A DNA stretch of 64,000 nucleotides, taken from an uncultured Lachnospiraceae bacterium (GTDB lineage Bacteria > Bacillota > Clostridia > Lachnospirales > Lachnospiraceae). Below, in pieces: positions 33,687 to 43,327 of this stretch. The notes beneath the pieces are model-generated. The model was not told the DNA's origin. It ran no database searches and saw only the letters and a program-made list of their open reading frames with translations. Position 1 is the stretch's first letter; each line of letters starts with the position of its first letter. The stretch spans positions 294,747-358,746 of the forward strand of contig CAJTLU010000001.1 of NCBI GenBank assembly GCA_910577175.1, given 5' to 3'. Both the position numbers and the translations under genes were made by a program.

Positions 33687-35387
33687 TTACCGTGTATATT
33701 CCGCAATACGTGTGATAGCAACGTAAATTTCCGATATTTTATACCAGGTCGTAAAGTCCACAATACCGTTTGGCGTTAAGTCAAACTGTCTTTGGAAAGC
33801 GCGGACTGCCTCGGCAGTACGCGGACCGAAGATACCGTCAGCGGCAATGTTCGGTACAACATAGTACACGTCTGCAATGGCGTTTAACTGCTCCTGCATC
33901 TGGCGGACCGCTTCGCCCCGGGAGCCTTCGGTCAGCGCTTCGCCCGGGAAGGAGCTTGGTACGCCCGAAATTTCCTCGGTGGTATTGATGTAGATGCTGG
34001 CGCCGTAGTAATTGCGCAGGATCTGGATGGCATCGTATCCGTCGTCTCCCAAATATTTGCTTCCCCATTGGGACATAAGTCCCGGACAGGAGACTCTTTT
34101 TCCGTCGCAGTACTGGGTTAAAATCGGCTGTCGTACATTCGGGCGGGAGAGGAAATTATTAAAAATGTTGTCCACTGCAGTGTTAATCGTATCAAAGATG
34201 TTACGCTCCGGGATCCATTTGTGGTCGTAAGCAGTGGAAGAGGTAATCGTAAAATTATAGCCACGGTTCCGGTACCATTCGGTATAGACGCGGTTTAAGG
34301 TAAAGGACTGGATGGCGAGGATATTGGCATAAATGGTGGATTCCGGCCAGGTTGCATAGATTTCACTTGAGGCTACATTTTTTATGTAGTCCCGGTAACG
34401 TACATAGTAGTTTTGTGCGGACGTGTTTGTCGGTGTCCCGTCGTGCACAACGATAAATTCCGGAATCACGACGCTGGATAAGACAATTTCGCCGCTGCCA
34501 GCCATTTCCTTTACCTCGTCCTCTGCAATTTTCGGCGGATAAATACCGTACAGGGTGTGGTCCGGGATTACGAAGGTTTCGGCTGTCTGCGGTTCTGCCT
34601 GCAGCATCGGAAGCATCTGCACATTCTGCAGCGCAACCACATCGGGAAGCACCTCCGCTCCGACAATCTGCACGGGTTCGAAGCCGTCTGCCCGGATGGT
34701 GAGGTTGTATTCGGCGTAGGGCCTGGGACTGCCCGATTCTTCACTGTAAGCACGCGGCGGGGCAGGAAGTTCGATGACGTCGGTTTGTCCGGTAGAGGCA
34801 GTGTTGATTTCGTCAATCAGTGTAGTCGTGTTGCCGTTGGTTTCGGAAATCTGGATGCTTGCGCCGGTAATCGGAAGGTTATCCCTGATATTCCCGACGG
34901 AAACCCGCAGACCGCCGAAGGCAGCTGTGGACATATCCGCAGGATAGCGTGGCGGGACAGGTTCCGGCGTTTCCGGAGTCTGAGGCTGGAACGGCGTACC
35001 GTTGTTTGCCGGAGGCAGTTCCGGAATCTCTGCAGGCATCAGGTTCTCTGGTGTGACTGGCTGCGGTATTGCAGGCGCCGGGCTCTCCGGGGCGGTTTGC
35101 CTCGGGACTGCCGGTGTCCGGTTCTCCGGTATCACTGGTTGTGGTATTTCCTGTGTCTGGTTTTCCGGCGTTACCTGGCGCTGTGTTTCCCGCGGTGTGG
35201 CAGGAGTCTGCAGCTGGCTCTCCTGCTGTGTATTTTGTGGCTGTATCCGGGACTCCGGCGGGTTCCCGCTCTGTTCCGGAACTATGTTTTGTACGGGAAC
35301 CGCCTGTGTTTTCGGAGGCATATCTGTCTTTTGGGAAGCAGCCGGTTTCGGCGGCTCGTTTACCTGAAAGGAACGATAAAAAGGCAT
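33687..35387 (-). CDS. Peptidoglycan-binding, SpoIID-like-region protein (566 aa)
   Basis: There is no signal peptide. Residues about 10-160 are Pro/Gln/Glu/Thr-rich with repeated PQPVTPEN-type units. Next come a small beta-domain (LRVSVGNIRDNLPITGASI) and a middle region (YVRYRDYIKNVASSEIYATW, ILAIQSFTLNRVY) that resembles the SpoIID-type wall-enzyme activator/hydrolase fold. The C-terminus is a PG_binding_1 domain (LTEGSRGEAVRQMQEQLNAI, DGIFGPRTAEAVRAFQ). Lack of a signal with wall-binding domains fits a spore-coat or cortex protein made in the mother cell; that is inference. ATG 35387 follows AGAGGA; the longer ORF start at 35432 has no site. Confidence 0.8.
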   Translation of the reverse strand: MPFYRSFQVNEPPKPAASQKTDMPPKTQAVPVQNIVPEQSGNPPESRIQPQNTQQESQLQTPATPRETQRQVTPENQTQEIPQPVIPENRTPAVPRQTAPESPAPAIPQPVTPENLMPAEIPELPPANNGTPFQPQTPETPEPVPPRYPADMSTAAFGGLRVSVGNIRDNLPITGASIQISETNGNTTTLIDEINTASTGQTDVIELPAPPRAYSEESGSPRPYAEYNLTIRADGFEPVQIVGAEVLPDVVALQNVQMLPMLQAEPQTAETFVIPDHTLYGIYPPKIAEDEVKEMAGSGEIVLSSVVIPEFIVVHDGTPTNTSAQNYYVRYRDYIKNVASSEIYATWPESTIYANILAIQSFTLNRVYTEWYRNRGYNFTITSSTAYDHKWIPERNIFDTINTAVDNIFNNFLSRPNVRQPILTQYCDGKRVSCPGLMSQWGSKYLGDDGYDAIQILRNYYGASIYINTTEEISGVPSSFPGEALTEGSRGEAVRQMQEQLNAIADVYYVVPNIAADGIFGPRTAEAVRAFQRQFDLTPNGIVDFTTWYKISEIYVAITRIAEYTR

Positions 35388-35477
35388 AGGTAAGTCCTCT
35401 GCGCAAAATTTAGTATAGGATATGCGAAACATAGGAAAAAGAGAATGCTTTCCTGCAGTTTCTTTTTATCTATGCTT

Positions 35478-36335
35478 TCACCGGGCTTCCGGAAATTCAA
35501 ACTCAAAGCTTGCCTGGGCATTGATTAATTCGCATAGGATTTTTCCGTTGTGGGAAAAACGGTAGTATGCCTTGCAGGCGGCGCTTTCATGGATGATGCG
35601 GTTCATTTTTCCGTTATCCGGGGCATGAAGGGGCTGTGCATTTTTTTCAAGCAGGACTGCGGTAAGTTCATAGCCGCCCTGCCGTACGATTACGGTATTT
35701 CCTGCGGCATAAACCAGGCGGGCGCCGAGATAGGTTGCAATACGGTATTCCTTTTTATCAATCAGAAGGGCGCCGATGACTCCGGTAAAACAAAATCCTG
35801 ACATCGGGACATCCGCGACGGAAAGCATCAGAGAACCGTTTTTAAAAAAGCATTGCGTCCAAAAATATCGTTTTGGAAAGGAATTGCCGCAGTCGCCTTC
35901 CAGATAGCCGGGGGCTCCCTGAAACCGGAACAACTGCCCGTTACAGAAGATATGGCCGTCGACCTGGTGCCGCATACTATAAACGCTGTGCCTGCACTGT
36001 AAAAAGGGAATCCACCGGAACGGACCCATAATATCATAGCGGAGCGGGGTGAGGCCGTGAAAGCCAAGTTTCCCCTGCAGCGTCAGCGTATCGCTTTGCA
36101 GGCGGAGCTTTATGCCCCGTTCGGAGAATACGCAGGAACCGGCGGTAACGGTAAGCGGGTTTTCCCTGTAGCGCAGAGAAGCGAGCGGAACATGGAAAGC
36201 CGCGTCCTTTGTAACGACCTGCAGAGAGGCAGTCTGTCTGCCGTAGTGACGGTGAAACGCCGGAATCAGGGCAATCGCGTTGTCCCCGCTGCCGCATTTG
36301 AAATACCAGCCTTTGAAATAGTTTTGTTTCAGCAA
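35478..36335 (-). CDS. Tocopherol cyclase-like family protein
   Basis: This 285-residue protein begins with the family hallmark YFKGWYFK and contains ALIPAFHRH, DIMGPFRWIPF and YLEGDCGNSFPKRYFWTQ. All match tocopherol-cyclase-like (PF14249-type) lipocalin-related proteins. Bacterial members of this size in Firmicutes do not make tocopherol; the actual substrate is unknown. AATCCATTTTGC upstream contains GGAGGTAAT on its strand, 7 bases before ATG 36335. The wall-binding protein gene follows 90 bases downstream on the same strand. Confidence 0.85.
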   Translation of the reverse strand: MLKQNYFKGWYFKCGSGDNAIALIPAFHRHYGRQTASLQVVTKDAAFHVPLASLRYRENPLTVTAGSCVFSERGIKLRLQSDTLTLQGKLGFHGLTPLRYDIMGPFRWIPFLQCRHSVYSMRHQVDGHIFCNGQLFRFQGAPGYLEGDCGNSFPKRYFWTQCFFKNGSLMLSVADVPMSGFCFTGVIGALLIDKKEYRIATYLGARLVYAAGNTVIVRQGGYELTAVLLEKNAQPLHAPDNGKMNRIIHESAACKAYYRFSHNGKILCELINAQASFEFEFPEAR

Positions 36336-36444
36336 AATGGATTACCTCCGTGGATACTTGTTCTGTATATGTTTAGTATTTCTTGTTTTTGGCTGGATAT
36401 ACTATTTTCCATGAACGAAAATGAGGCAGTCAGAGGAGGGAACT

Positions 36445-38397
36445 ATGAGCAATCGATTGAAAAACGAAACAAGTCCGTATCTGTTACAGCATGCAGAAAA
36501 TCCGGTCAGCTGGTATCCGTGGGGCAGGGAGGCGTTTGAAAAGGCAAAGGCGGAGGATAAGCCGGTTTTCCTAAGCATCGGCTACAGCACCTGCCACTGG
36601 TGCCATGTGATGGCACACGAGAGCTTTGAGGATGAAAGGACGGCAGAGCTTTTAAACCGCTATTTTATATCTATTAAGGTGGACAGGGAGGAACGTCCGG
36701 ATATCGACAGCGTATATATGTCGGTGTGTCAGGCGTTTACCGGGAGCGGCGGATGGCCGATGAGTATTTTTATGACCTGGGAGAAAAAGCCGTTTTTTGC
36801 AGGCACATATTTTCCGGTTCGTTCCCGGTACGGGATGCCCGGATTTTCCGATTTGCTGACTATACTTGCAGCACAGTGGAAGGAAAACCGTCTGGAACTT
36901 TTACAGTCCGCCGAGGAAGTGATTGCCCATCTGAAGGAAAAGGAGCCGGAGAGTGAACAGAGGGCGGAGGAAAATCTGGCGGAGACTGCCGTGGCGATAT
37001 TAAAGCGCAGCTTTGATGAAATAAACGGCGGCTTTGGACAGGCGCCGAAGTTCCCGATGCCGCATACTCTTTTGTTCCTGACCTTATACGGGGTACAGAA
37101 CGGGGATTCTGCCGCGCTGCATATGGTGGAAAAAACATTGACACAAATGAGGCGAGGCGGAATTTTTGACCAGATTGGCGGCGGGTTTTCAAGATATTCG
37201 ACCGATGCCCGTTTTCTTGTTCCGCATTTTGAAAAAATGCTGTATGACAACGCGCTACTTGTTATGGCGTATGCGGTGGCGTATGATGTGACGAAAAAGG
37301 AGGTTTATCTTACGGCTGCAAAGCAGACGGCGGAGTATGTTCTTTGCGAGATGACGGCGCCGGAGGGAGGCTTCTACAGTGCGCAGGATGCGGACAGCGA
37401 GGGGATAGAGGGGAAATATTATACATTTGCATGGGAGGAGGTCCTAAGGGTACTTGGAGAGACAAAAGGAAAGGCATTTGCGGAAGTCTTTGACATTACG
37501 CCGGAAGGAAATTTTGAGGGCGTAAATATTCCGAATCTTTTAAAAAGCGGCAGTGAAGCTGCGGAGTTTGCCGAAGAGAAGAGGAAGCTGTATGAGTACC
37601 GGAAAAAGCGTACAAGGCTTCACCTTGACGACAAGGTACTGCTTTCCTGGAATGCCATGATGGCGGCAGCGCTGTCGATGCTGTTCCGCGTTTCGAAGGA
37701 GGAGCGGTATTTGCAGGCAGCAGAGAGGGCGCAGGCGTTTCTGGAAAAAAATCTGTGTCAGGGGACGCGGCTTTGCGCAAGCTGGCGGAACGGAAAGCAG
37801 TCGGAGCATGGCTTTCTCTGTGATTATGCGTTTTATATTGCGGCGCTCACAGAGCTGTATCATTCCACCTTGGAGAGGCGTTATCTGGAGCAGGCGGTAT
37901 TGTTTTGCAGGGAGGCGGTAAAACGGTTTGCCGACCGTGAAAACGGAGGGTATTTTCTTTCAGAAACAGAGAGCGGCGAGCTTTTTCTGAATCCTAAGGA
38001 AAGTTACGACGGAGCGGTTCCGAGCGGAAATTCCATGATGGCATATAATTTGGTAAGGCTGTACCAGCTGACCGGGAAGGAAGAGTTTAAATCGCTCGCA
38101 GACGGACAGCTTTCCTTTCTTTCCGGAGAGGCGCAGCAGTATCCGGCAGGGTATACGATGTTTCTTTTGGCAAAGCTTTTGTATGAGAATCCTCCGCAGC
38201 AGATTACCGTAGTGGTAAAGAAGGAGGAGGAGTTAAAAAAGGTGAAGGACAGGCTTCCTTTTCTGGCAAATGTGCGGGCAGAGGCAGAAGGGACGGAATA
38301 CCGGCTGTTAAATGATAAAACCACCTATTATGTCTGCAGAAACCATGCGTGCCTGCCGCCGGTCAACGAAATAGGGGAGGAAGAGGCCCCAAAATAA
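36445..38397 (+). CDS. Thioredoxin-domain protein, YyaL/DUF255 (SSP411) family
   Basis: This 650-residue cytoplasmic protein has an N-terminal thioredoxin-like domain with the family motif STCHWCHVMAHESFED and a long (alpha/alpha)6 barrel resembling N-acylglucosamine 2-epimerase or cellulase-like toroids. Conserved SPYLLQHAENPVSWYPWG opens the protein. The family is universal but its reaction is unknown; a sugar-nucleotide or redox role has been suggested. ATG 36445 is selected because AGAGGAGGGAAC precedes it; the ORF start 36421 has no site. Confidence 0.92.
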   Translation: MSNRLKNETSPYLLQHAENPVSWYPWGREAFEKAKAEDKPVFLSIGYSTCHWCHVMAHESFEDERTAELLNRYFISIKVDREERPDIDSVYMSVCQAFTGSGGWPMSIFMTWEKKPFFAGTYFPVRSRYGMPGFSDLLTILAAQWKENRLELLQSAEEVIAHLKEKEPESEQRAEENLAETAVAILKRSFDEINGGFGQAPKFPMPHTLLFLTLYGVQNGDSAALHMVEKTLTQMRRGGIFDQIGGGFSRYSTDARFLVPHFEKMLYDNALLVMAYAVAYDVTKKEVYLTAAKQTAEYVLCEMTAPEGGFYSAQDADSEGIEGKYYTFAWEEVLRVLGETKGKAFAEVFDITPEGNFEGVNIPNLLKSGSEAAEFAEEKRKLYEYRKKRTRLHLDDKVLLSWNAMMAAALSMLFRVSKEERYLQAAERAQAFLEKNLCQGTRLCASWRNGKQSEHGFLCDYAFYIAALTELYHSTLERRYLEQAVLFCREAVKRFADRENGGYFLSETESGELFLNPKESYDGAVPSGNSMMAYNLVRLYQLTGKEEFKSLADGQLSFLSGEAQQYPAGYTMFLLAKLLYENPPQQITVVVKKEEELKKVKDRLPFLANVRAEAEGTEYRLLNDKTTYYVCRNHACLPPVNEIGEEEAPK

Positions 38398-38534
38398 GAG
38401 AATACAGGAAAATCACGGAACCGAAGGAAGGGGAACGTCGTCTAATTAACAGGATGAAGTGTTACAATCCGGGTTTGTCAAAGAGAAGTAAATCAGAACC
38501 GGATGATTTTTGTAAAAAGAAAGGAGATGCAGGG

Positions 38535-40925
38535 ATGAAGCAGGACAGGAGAAGGAGAACCGGGGCGGTTCTGGTAGCGGCGCTTTTGGTAAGTCTGGCA
38601 GCGGGGTGCAGCGGCAAGGAAACGATGCTGCTTCCGACAAAGACGCCGACACCGCAGGGTGCAGGACGGCAGGGCGTTACGGATACCCCGGCACAGAAGC
38701 AGGAGACGGGAACAGACGGGGCGGCGCTTACTGCGGCGGGAACGTACGAAAGGGTCTATGAAGCGTTAAAAAAGGTGCAGGAATCGTCGTGGTATATGCG
38801 GGAATATGAACTGATGGTGGACGGAGCGGGAACAGACGGCGCGATGCCGGGGATTGCGTTTGACGCTGTAAACAGTCCTTCCGCGGTGGCAGGGGAGGAG
38901 TATTCCAAAACCAACGTACAGGTGGAGGGAATCGACGAAGCGGATATTGTCAAGACCGACGGAGCGTATCTGTATATTTTTAATACTGTCCGGAACGAGG
39001 TTTATATTGTGAAGGCAGACGGCGCCGACATGGAGCGGACGGCGACTATCCATGTGGAGGAGAAGCGCTATGGCAGCGGCAGGGAAATGTACCTGTCGGA
39101 CGGACGGCTTGTGCTGGTGACAAGCCGCTGGTGTGAGGAAACGGAGGACAGGAAAGCGGGTACGGGGCTGACGCTACGTTATGATACGGGAAAGGAAGTA
39201 ACGGGACTGCTTACCTATGATATTTCGGACCGGCATGCGCCGGAGCTTGTTTCAGCTTTGGAGCAGGACGGGAGCCTGACGGCATCGCGCTTTGCGGACG
39301 GCATGGTGTATCTGGTCACCTCTTACGGCAATAGGTGGAGAAGCGCTTATGACCTTTACGACGTCTGGATTGATGCCGAAGAGGATTGTGAAAATACGCC
39401 TTTTATCAGGGAGAAGGAAGAGGAGGAGCTTTTGTACCGTTCGATTCCGCAGGCAGGCGGAGAGCGGATTTCCCCGGACTGCATTTATATCAGTGAGGAG
39501 CCGGATTCCGAAGAGTTTCTGGTGCTGACGGCGCTGTCGCCGCAGGAGCCGCAGAGGTTTTCCGATACAAAATCCATTCTGGCGGGTGGCAGGCACTGCT
39601 ATGTCAGCAACAGCTACATTTATGTCGGAAGCAGCCGCTGGCAGACGAAGGAAATACCGTATGACCGGACCGAGCTGTACCGCTTTGCCTATGACGGCGG
39701 CGTGATTACGCCGGCAGGGCAGGTGACGGTAAAGGGGACGTTAAACAATCAGTTTTCGATGGATGAATATAACGGTTATCTGCGGATTGTGACAACCGTA
39801 AATGAATATAGCACGGATAACGATGGATATTATGCCTGGTTTTCGGGAAAAGAGAGCAATGCGCTTTACATTTATGATAAGGAGCTGCAGTTGACGGGCA
39901 GTATTGAGAATCTTGCGCCGGATGAGTATATCGAGTCGGCAAGGCTGATGGGGGATACCGGGTATTTTGTAACCTTCCGGAGAACCGACCCGCTGTTTTC
40001 CGTGGACCTCGGCAATCCTGCAAAACCGGAGATTCTGGGAGAGTTAAAGATTCCGGGGTTTTCTGAATATCTGCATCCGTATGGTGAAAATCTCCTGCTT
40101 GGTATCGGATATCATGCAGATGAAAAAACCGGGATGACGACCGGTCTGAAGCTTTCCATGTTCGATGTGTCAGACCCGTCGGATGTCAAGGAGATTCATA
40201 AAATCGTATTGGAAGAGTTTTATCGTACCGCGGTTTCTGATACCCATAAGGCGGCGTTGGTGGACGCGGAGAAAAATATCATCGGGTTCCCGGTGCGCGG
40301 GGATGGCAGCCGCGGGGAGTATAATGTATATCTCGTGTTCGGCTATGACCGGGAAACCGGGTTTTATCAGAAGCTTTCGGAGGGCTACGCATTAGACTGG
40401 AGCAACGATGATTTTTATGAAGCGGACTTTAAGCAGATGTTCTTTTTGTCCGACTGCCGCGGCCTCTATATCCGGGATACGCTGTATCTGATAAATCCGA
40501 CCTATGAGGTCCGTGCCTATGATATGAAGAGCTGGAAGCAGATTGGAAGAGAGGGGCTGGTGGAAAGCCTGGAGGAACGGAGGGAGATGTTGGATCGGAT
40601 TAAGGAAGAGAAGCCGGAGCCGCTTGTCGTGGAGCTTGAGGCAAATCCAAGTACAGGCTACCAGTGGGTTGTGACGGTAGAGGGCACGGCAGTGGTTCAT
40701 TCCAAAATGGAGCATATCGCGACGGGGGAGAACCTGCCGGGAAGCCCGGCGACAGAGCGGCATACGTTTGACGTAAATAATACCGGGAAAGCAAAAATTA
40801 CGTTTGAATACGAAAGAATCTGGGAAAGCGGCAGACCGCTCCGGACGATTGTGTATGAGGTAAGCGTGGGAGAGGATTTGAAACTTGTGACGGAGTCCGT
40901 GACGGAGGGAAACGAAGAAAAGTAG
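38535..40925 (+). CDS. Lipoprotein: beta-propeller fused to chagasin-type (I42) protease inhibitor
   Basis: This 796-residue cell-surface lipoprotein has a signal peptide ending in LAAGC with acylated C25, then a Thr/Pro linker. The secreted beta-propeller domain (PF09826 type) has its family signature VEGIDEADIVKTDGAYLY near residue 130. The last 100 residues form an inhibitor I42-like domain: NPSTGY (about 704-709) is the chagasin L4 loop, and ERIWESGRPL fits the L6 region. Chagasins inhibit C1 cysteine proteases. ATG 38535 with AAAGGAG is clear; the upstream 62 codons of the open frame are not coding. It lies 137 bases after the YyaL-type gene. Confidence 0.88.
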   Translation: MKQDRRRRTGAVLVAALLVSLAAGCSGKETMLLPTKTPTPQGAGRQGVTDTPAQKQETGTDGAALTAAGTYERVYEALKKVQESSWYMREYELMVDGAGTDGAMPGIAFDAVNSPSAVAGEEYSKTNVQVEGIDEADIVKTDGAYLYIFNTVRNEVYIVKADGADMERTATIHVEEKRYGSGREMYLSDGRLVLVTSRWCEETEDRKAGTGLTLRYDTGKEVTGLLTYDISDRHAPELVSALEQDGSLTASRFADGMVYLVTSYGNRWRSAYDLYDVWIDAEEDCENTPFIREKEEEELLYRSIPQAGGERISPDCIYISEEPDSEEFLVLTALSPQEPQRFSDTKSILAGGRHCYVSNSYIYVGSSRWQTKEIPYDRTELYRFAYDGGVITPAGQVTVKGTLNNQFSMDEYNGYLRIVTTVNEYSTDNDGYYAWFSGKESNALYIYDKELQLTGSIENLAPDEYIESARLMGDTGYFVTFRRTDPLFSVDLGNPAKPEILGELKIPGFSEYLHPYGENLLLGIGYHADEKTGMTTGLKLSMFDVSDPSDVKEIHKIVLEEFYRTAVSDTHKAALVDAEKNIIGFPVRGDGSRGEYNVYLVFGYDRETGFYQKLSEGYALDWSNDDFYEADFKQMFFLSDCRGLYIRDTLYLINPTYEVRAYDMKSWKQIGREGLVESLEERREMLDRIKEEKPEPLVVELEANPSTGYQWVVTVEGTAVVHSKMEHIATGENLPGSPATERHTFDVNNTGKAKITFEYERIWESGRPLRTIVYEVSVGEDLKLVTESVTEGNEEK

Positions 40926-41254
40926 CCGGCTTTGGCACAGTATTTATTCCGTCCGGTACCGGCGGGCGCATGACCTTTGCCGGAAACACAGTAGAAGTCT
41001 CCGAAGCCGGAATCGGTGATACGGTACGCTTCGGAGGCTTCTGCTGTAGCAGGGGCAGTGCGGTAATGACGGTGCATATGGCTGTTTCCTGTGATGGAAA
41101 TTTAAGCAAAAAAATACTTGCATAATGAAAAAGGATGGTGTATAATGCAAAATGAAGCACGGGTACAATGGCGTTCCTGGTGATATACCAAGGTAAAATT
41201 GCGTCAAAAACCGTGCATTTTGTTTGTGATAAAACAAAACGAAAGGAGAACAAA
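40926..41254. other. Intergenic region with stem-loop and gdhA leader
   Basis: A strong stem, AGAAG(T)CTCCGAAGC with GCTTCGGAG(G)CTTCT at 40993-41042, ends the lipoprotein transcript without a clear T-run. The gdhA promoter follows (41118-41146), leaving a leader of about 100 bases. Confidence 0.6.
41118..41146 (+). promoter_or_regulatory. Sigma-A promoter of gdhA
   Basis: TTGCAT (41118-41123), a 17-base spacer and a perfect TATAAT (41141-41146). The start codon is 109 bases downstream, leaving a leader of about 100 bases. Confidence 0.85.
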
Positions 41255-42589
41255 ATGGGATACGTTGATGAAGTATTTGAAATGGTGGTAAAGAAGAACC
41301 CGGCAGAGCCGGAGTTCCATCAGGCAGTCAAAGAGGTACTGGAGTCCCTGAGACCGATTATTGATCAGAACGAGGCACTTTACAGAAAGGAAGCGCTGTT
41401 AGAGCGGCTGGTAGAGCCGGACAGACAGATTAAGTTCCGTGTGCCGTGGGTAGATGATAAGGGACAGGTTCAGGTAAACACCGGCTACCGTGTGCAGTTC
41501 AATAATGCAATCGGGCCGTACAAGGGAGGTCTGCGTCTGCATCCTTCCGTAAATATCGGTATTATTAAGTTCCTTGGCTTTGAGCAGATTTTCAAAAACT
41601 CCCTGACAAGCCTTCCGATTGGCGGTGGCAAGGGCGGCTCTGATTTTGACCCGAAGGGCAAGTCCGACCGTGAGATTATGGCATTCTGCCAGAGCTTTAT
41701 GAATGAGCTTTACAAGTACATCGGCGCTGACGTGGACGTTCCGGCAGGGGATATCGGCACGGGCGCAAGGGAAATCGGCTATATGTTCGGACAGTATAAG
41801 AAGATCCGCGGCGTATACGAGGGCGTCCTGACCGGTAAGGGACTCAGCTACGGCGGTTCTCTTGCAAGAACCGAGGCAACCGGTTACGGACTGTTATATC
41901 TGACAGACGAAATGTTAAGATGCAACGGCCATGCGCTTTCCGGTAAGACAGTAGCGGTTTCCGGCGCAGGAAATGTAGCAATCTATGCCTGCCAGAAGGC
42001 ACAGCAGCTCGGTGCAAAGGTAGTGACGGTATCCGATTCCACCGGCTGGATTTATGACCCGGAGGGAATCGACGTCGCTCTCTTAAAGGAAGTAAAGGAA
42101 GTAAAGAGAGAGAGACTGACCGCCTATGCCGCAGCAAGAAAGAGTGCAGAGTACCATGAGGGCAAGGGCGTATGGACGGTAAAGTGTGATGTGGCACTGC
42201 CGTGCGCAACCCAGAACGAGCTTACGCTTGACGATGCAAAGGCACTTGTGGCAAACGGTGTTATTGCCGTGGCAGAGGGAGCTAATATGCCGACGACGTT
42301 AGAGGCTACGCAGTATCTTCAGGCAAACAATGTACTGTTTGCGCCGGGCAAGGCTGCTAATGCGGGCGGCGTAGCAACCTCCGCACTGGAAATGTCGCAG
42401 AATTCCGAGCGTCTGAGCTGGAGCTTTGACGAGGTTGACCAGAAGTTAAAGCAGATTATGGTAAATATTTTCCACAATATGGACGATGCTGCAAAGCGTT
42501 ACGGGGCAGAAGGAAATTATGTCGTAGGCGCAAATATTGCAGGATTTGAAAAAGTAGCGAACGCTATGCTTGCACAGGGCGTTTGCTAA
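41255..42589 (+). CDS. gdhA: NADP-specific glutamate dehydrogenase
   Basis: The enzyme makes glutamate from 2-oxoglutarate and ammonium and is a main ammonium-assimilation route in gut anaerobes. The 444-residue hexameric-type protein has GPYKGGLRLHPSVN with the substrate lysine, the glycine-rich PIGGGKGGSDFDPKGKSD with catalytic lysine, DVPAGDIGTGAREIGYMFG, and the Rossmann motif VSGAGNVAIYA. ATG 41255 lies after GAAAGGAG. It is monocistronic, with its own promoter and terminator. Confidence 0.97.
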   Translation: MGYVDEVFEMVVKKNPAEPEFHQAVKEVLESLRPIIDQNEALYRKEALLERLVEPDRQIKFRVPWVDDKGQVQVNTGYRVQFNNAIGPYKGGLRLHPSVNIGIIKFLGFEQIFKNSLTSLPIGGGKGGSDFDPKGKSDREIMAFCQSFMNELYKYIGADVDVPAGDIGTGAREIGYMFGQYKKIRGVYEGVLTGKGLSYGGSLARTEATGYGLLYLTDEMLRCNGHALSGKTVAVSGAGNVAIYACQKAQQLGAKVVTVSDSTGWIYDPEGIDVALLKEVKEVKRERLTAYAAARKSAEYHEGKGVWTVKCDVALPCATQNELTLDDAKALVANGVIAVAEGANMPTTLEATQYLQANNVLFAPGKAANAGGVATSALEMSQNSERLSWSFDEVDQKLKQIMVNIFHNMDDAAKRYGAEGNYVVGANIAGFEKVANAMLAQGVC

Positions 42590-42611
42590 ATTATAACGGT
42601 TGTTCCAAAGG

Positions 42612-42660
42612 GAGCTTTTGCAAAATAGAGGATTGTCTCTGGTGCAAAAGCTCTTTTTTT
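42612..42660 (+). terminator. Terminator of gdhA
   Basis: GAGCTTTTGCA (42612-42622) pairs perfectly with TGCAAAAGCTC (42643-42653), followed by seven T. Confidence 0.92.
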
Positions 42661-42703
42661 CTTTTTTTTATGGATTTTTATACAAAGCTTTTGCGTGAAA
42701 GGC

Positions 42704-42732
42704 TTGCAAATTGTAAAAACTTATGGTATAGT
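42704..42732 (+). promoter_or_regulatory. Sigma-A promoter of the DUF6465 gene
   Basis: TTGCAA (42704-42709), 17 bases and TATAGT (42727-42732), 51 bases before the ATG. Confidence 0.75.
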
Positions 42733-42783
42733 CAAGTACAGTAATAATTTTTATACGGATAATTTTTCTAATGGAGGTTGATT

Positions 42784-43215
42784 ATGGCAAAAAAGGCGAC
42801 TGAGAAAAAAGAAGCAGAAAAGGAAAAAGAAGTTGAATTAAAGATTTCTGCAACAGAAGAGAAGGCAGCTGTAGAAGCTGTGCCGGCAGAAAAAACAGCG
42901 GAAAAGGAAGCGACAGTGGAAACAGCCGTGAAGGAAGTAAAGAAGCGTGGAAGAAAGCCGGGCTCCAAAAATGCAGTTAAAACAATAAATAAGGATAAGG
43001 AAGTAAAGAAAGCGGAGAAGCAGGAAGAGGTTTATCTGCAGTTTGCCGGTGAGGAAATTGCTGTAGAGGAAGTTATGGATAAGGCAAGAGCGGCATATGT
43101 GGCAGAGGGCCACAGAGCATCCTCCATCAAGTCCCTGCGTTTGTACATTAAGCCGGAAGAGAGAAAGGCTTATTATGTCATTAATGAGAAGTCGGCAGGC
43201 AGCATTGCGCTGTAG
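42784..43215 (+). CDS. DUF6465-like basic/acidic tail protein
   Basis: This 143-residue protein has a Lys/Glu/Ala-rich disordered N-terminal half containing an AT-hook-like KKRGRKPGSK (about 52-62). A compact C-terminal domain of about 60 residues (VYLQFAGEEIAVEEVMDKAR, HRASSIKSLRLYIKPEERKA) matches the DUF6465 pattern known in Lachnospiraceae from memory. A nucleoid-associated role is plausible from the AT-hook but unproven. AATGGAGG precedes ATG 42784. Confidence 0.82.
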   Translation: MAKKATEKKEAEKEKEVELKISATEEKAAVEAVPAEKTAEKEATVETAVKEVKKRGRKPGSKNAVKTINKDKEVKKAEKQEEVYLQFAGEEIAVEEVMDKARAAYVAEGHRASSIKSLRLYIKPEERKAYYVINEKSAGSIAL

Positions 43216-43327
43216 CAGTATTGTAACAGGTTTTTGTAAGAATCTTTCGGACGGAGGGCAGAGGCTCTCCGTTTCTGATTGTTTATGATAAGCGCCGGAG
43301 ATACCGGATAGAAAGTCAGGGAACGAT

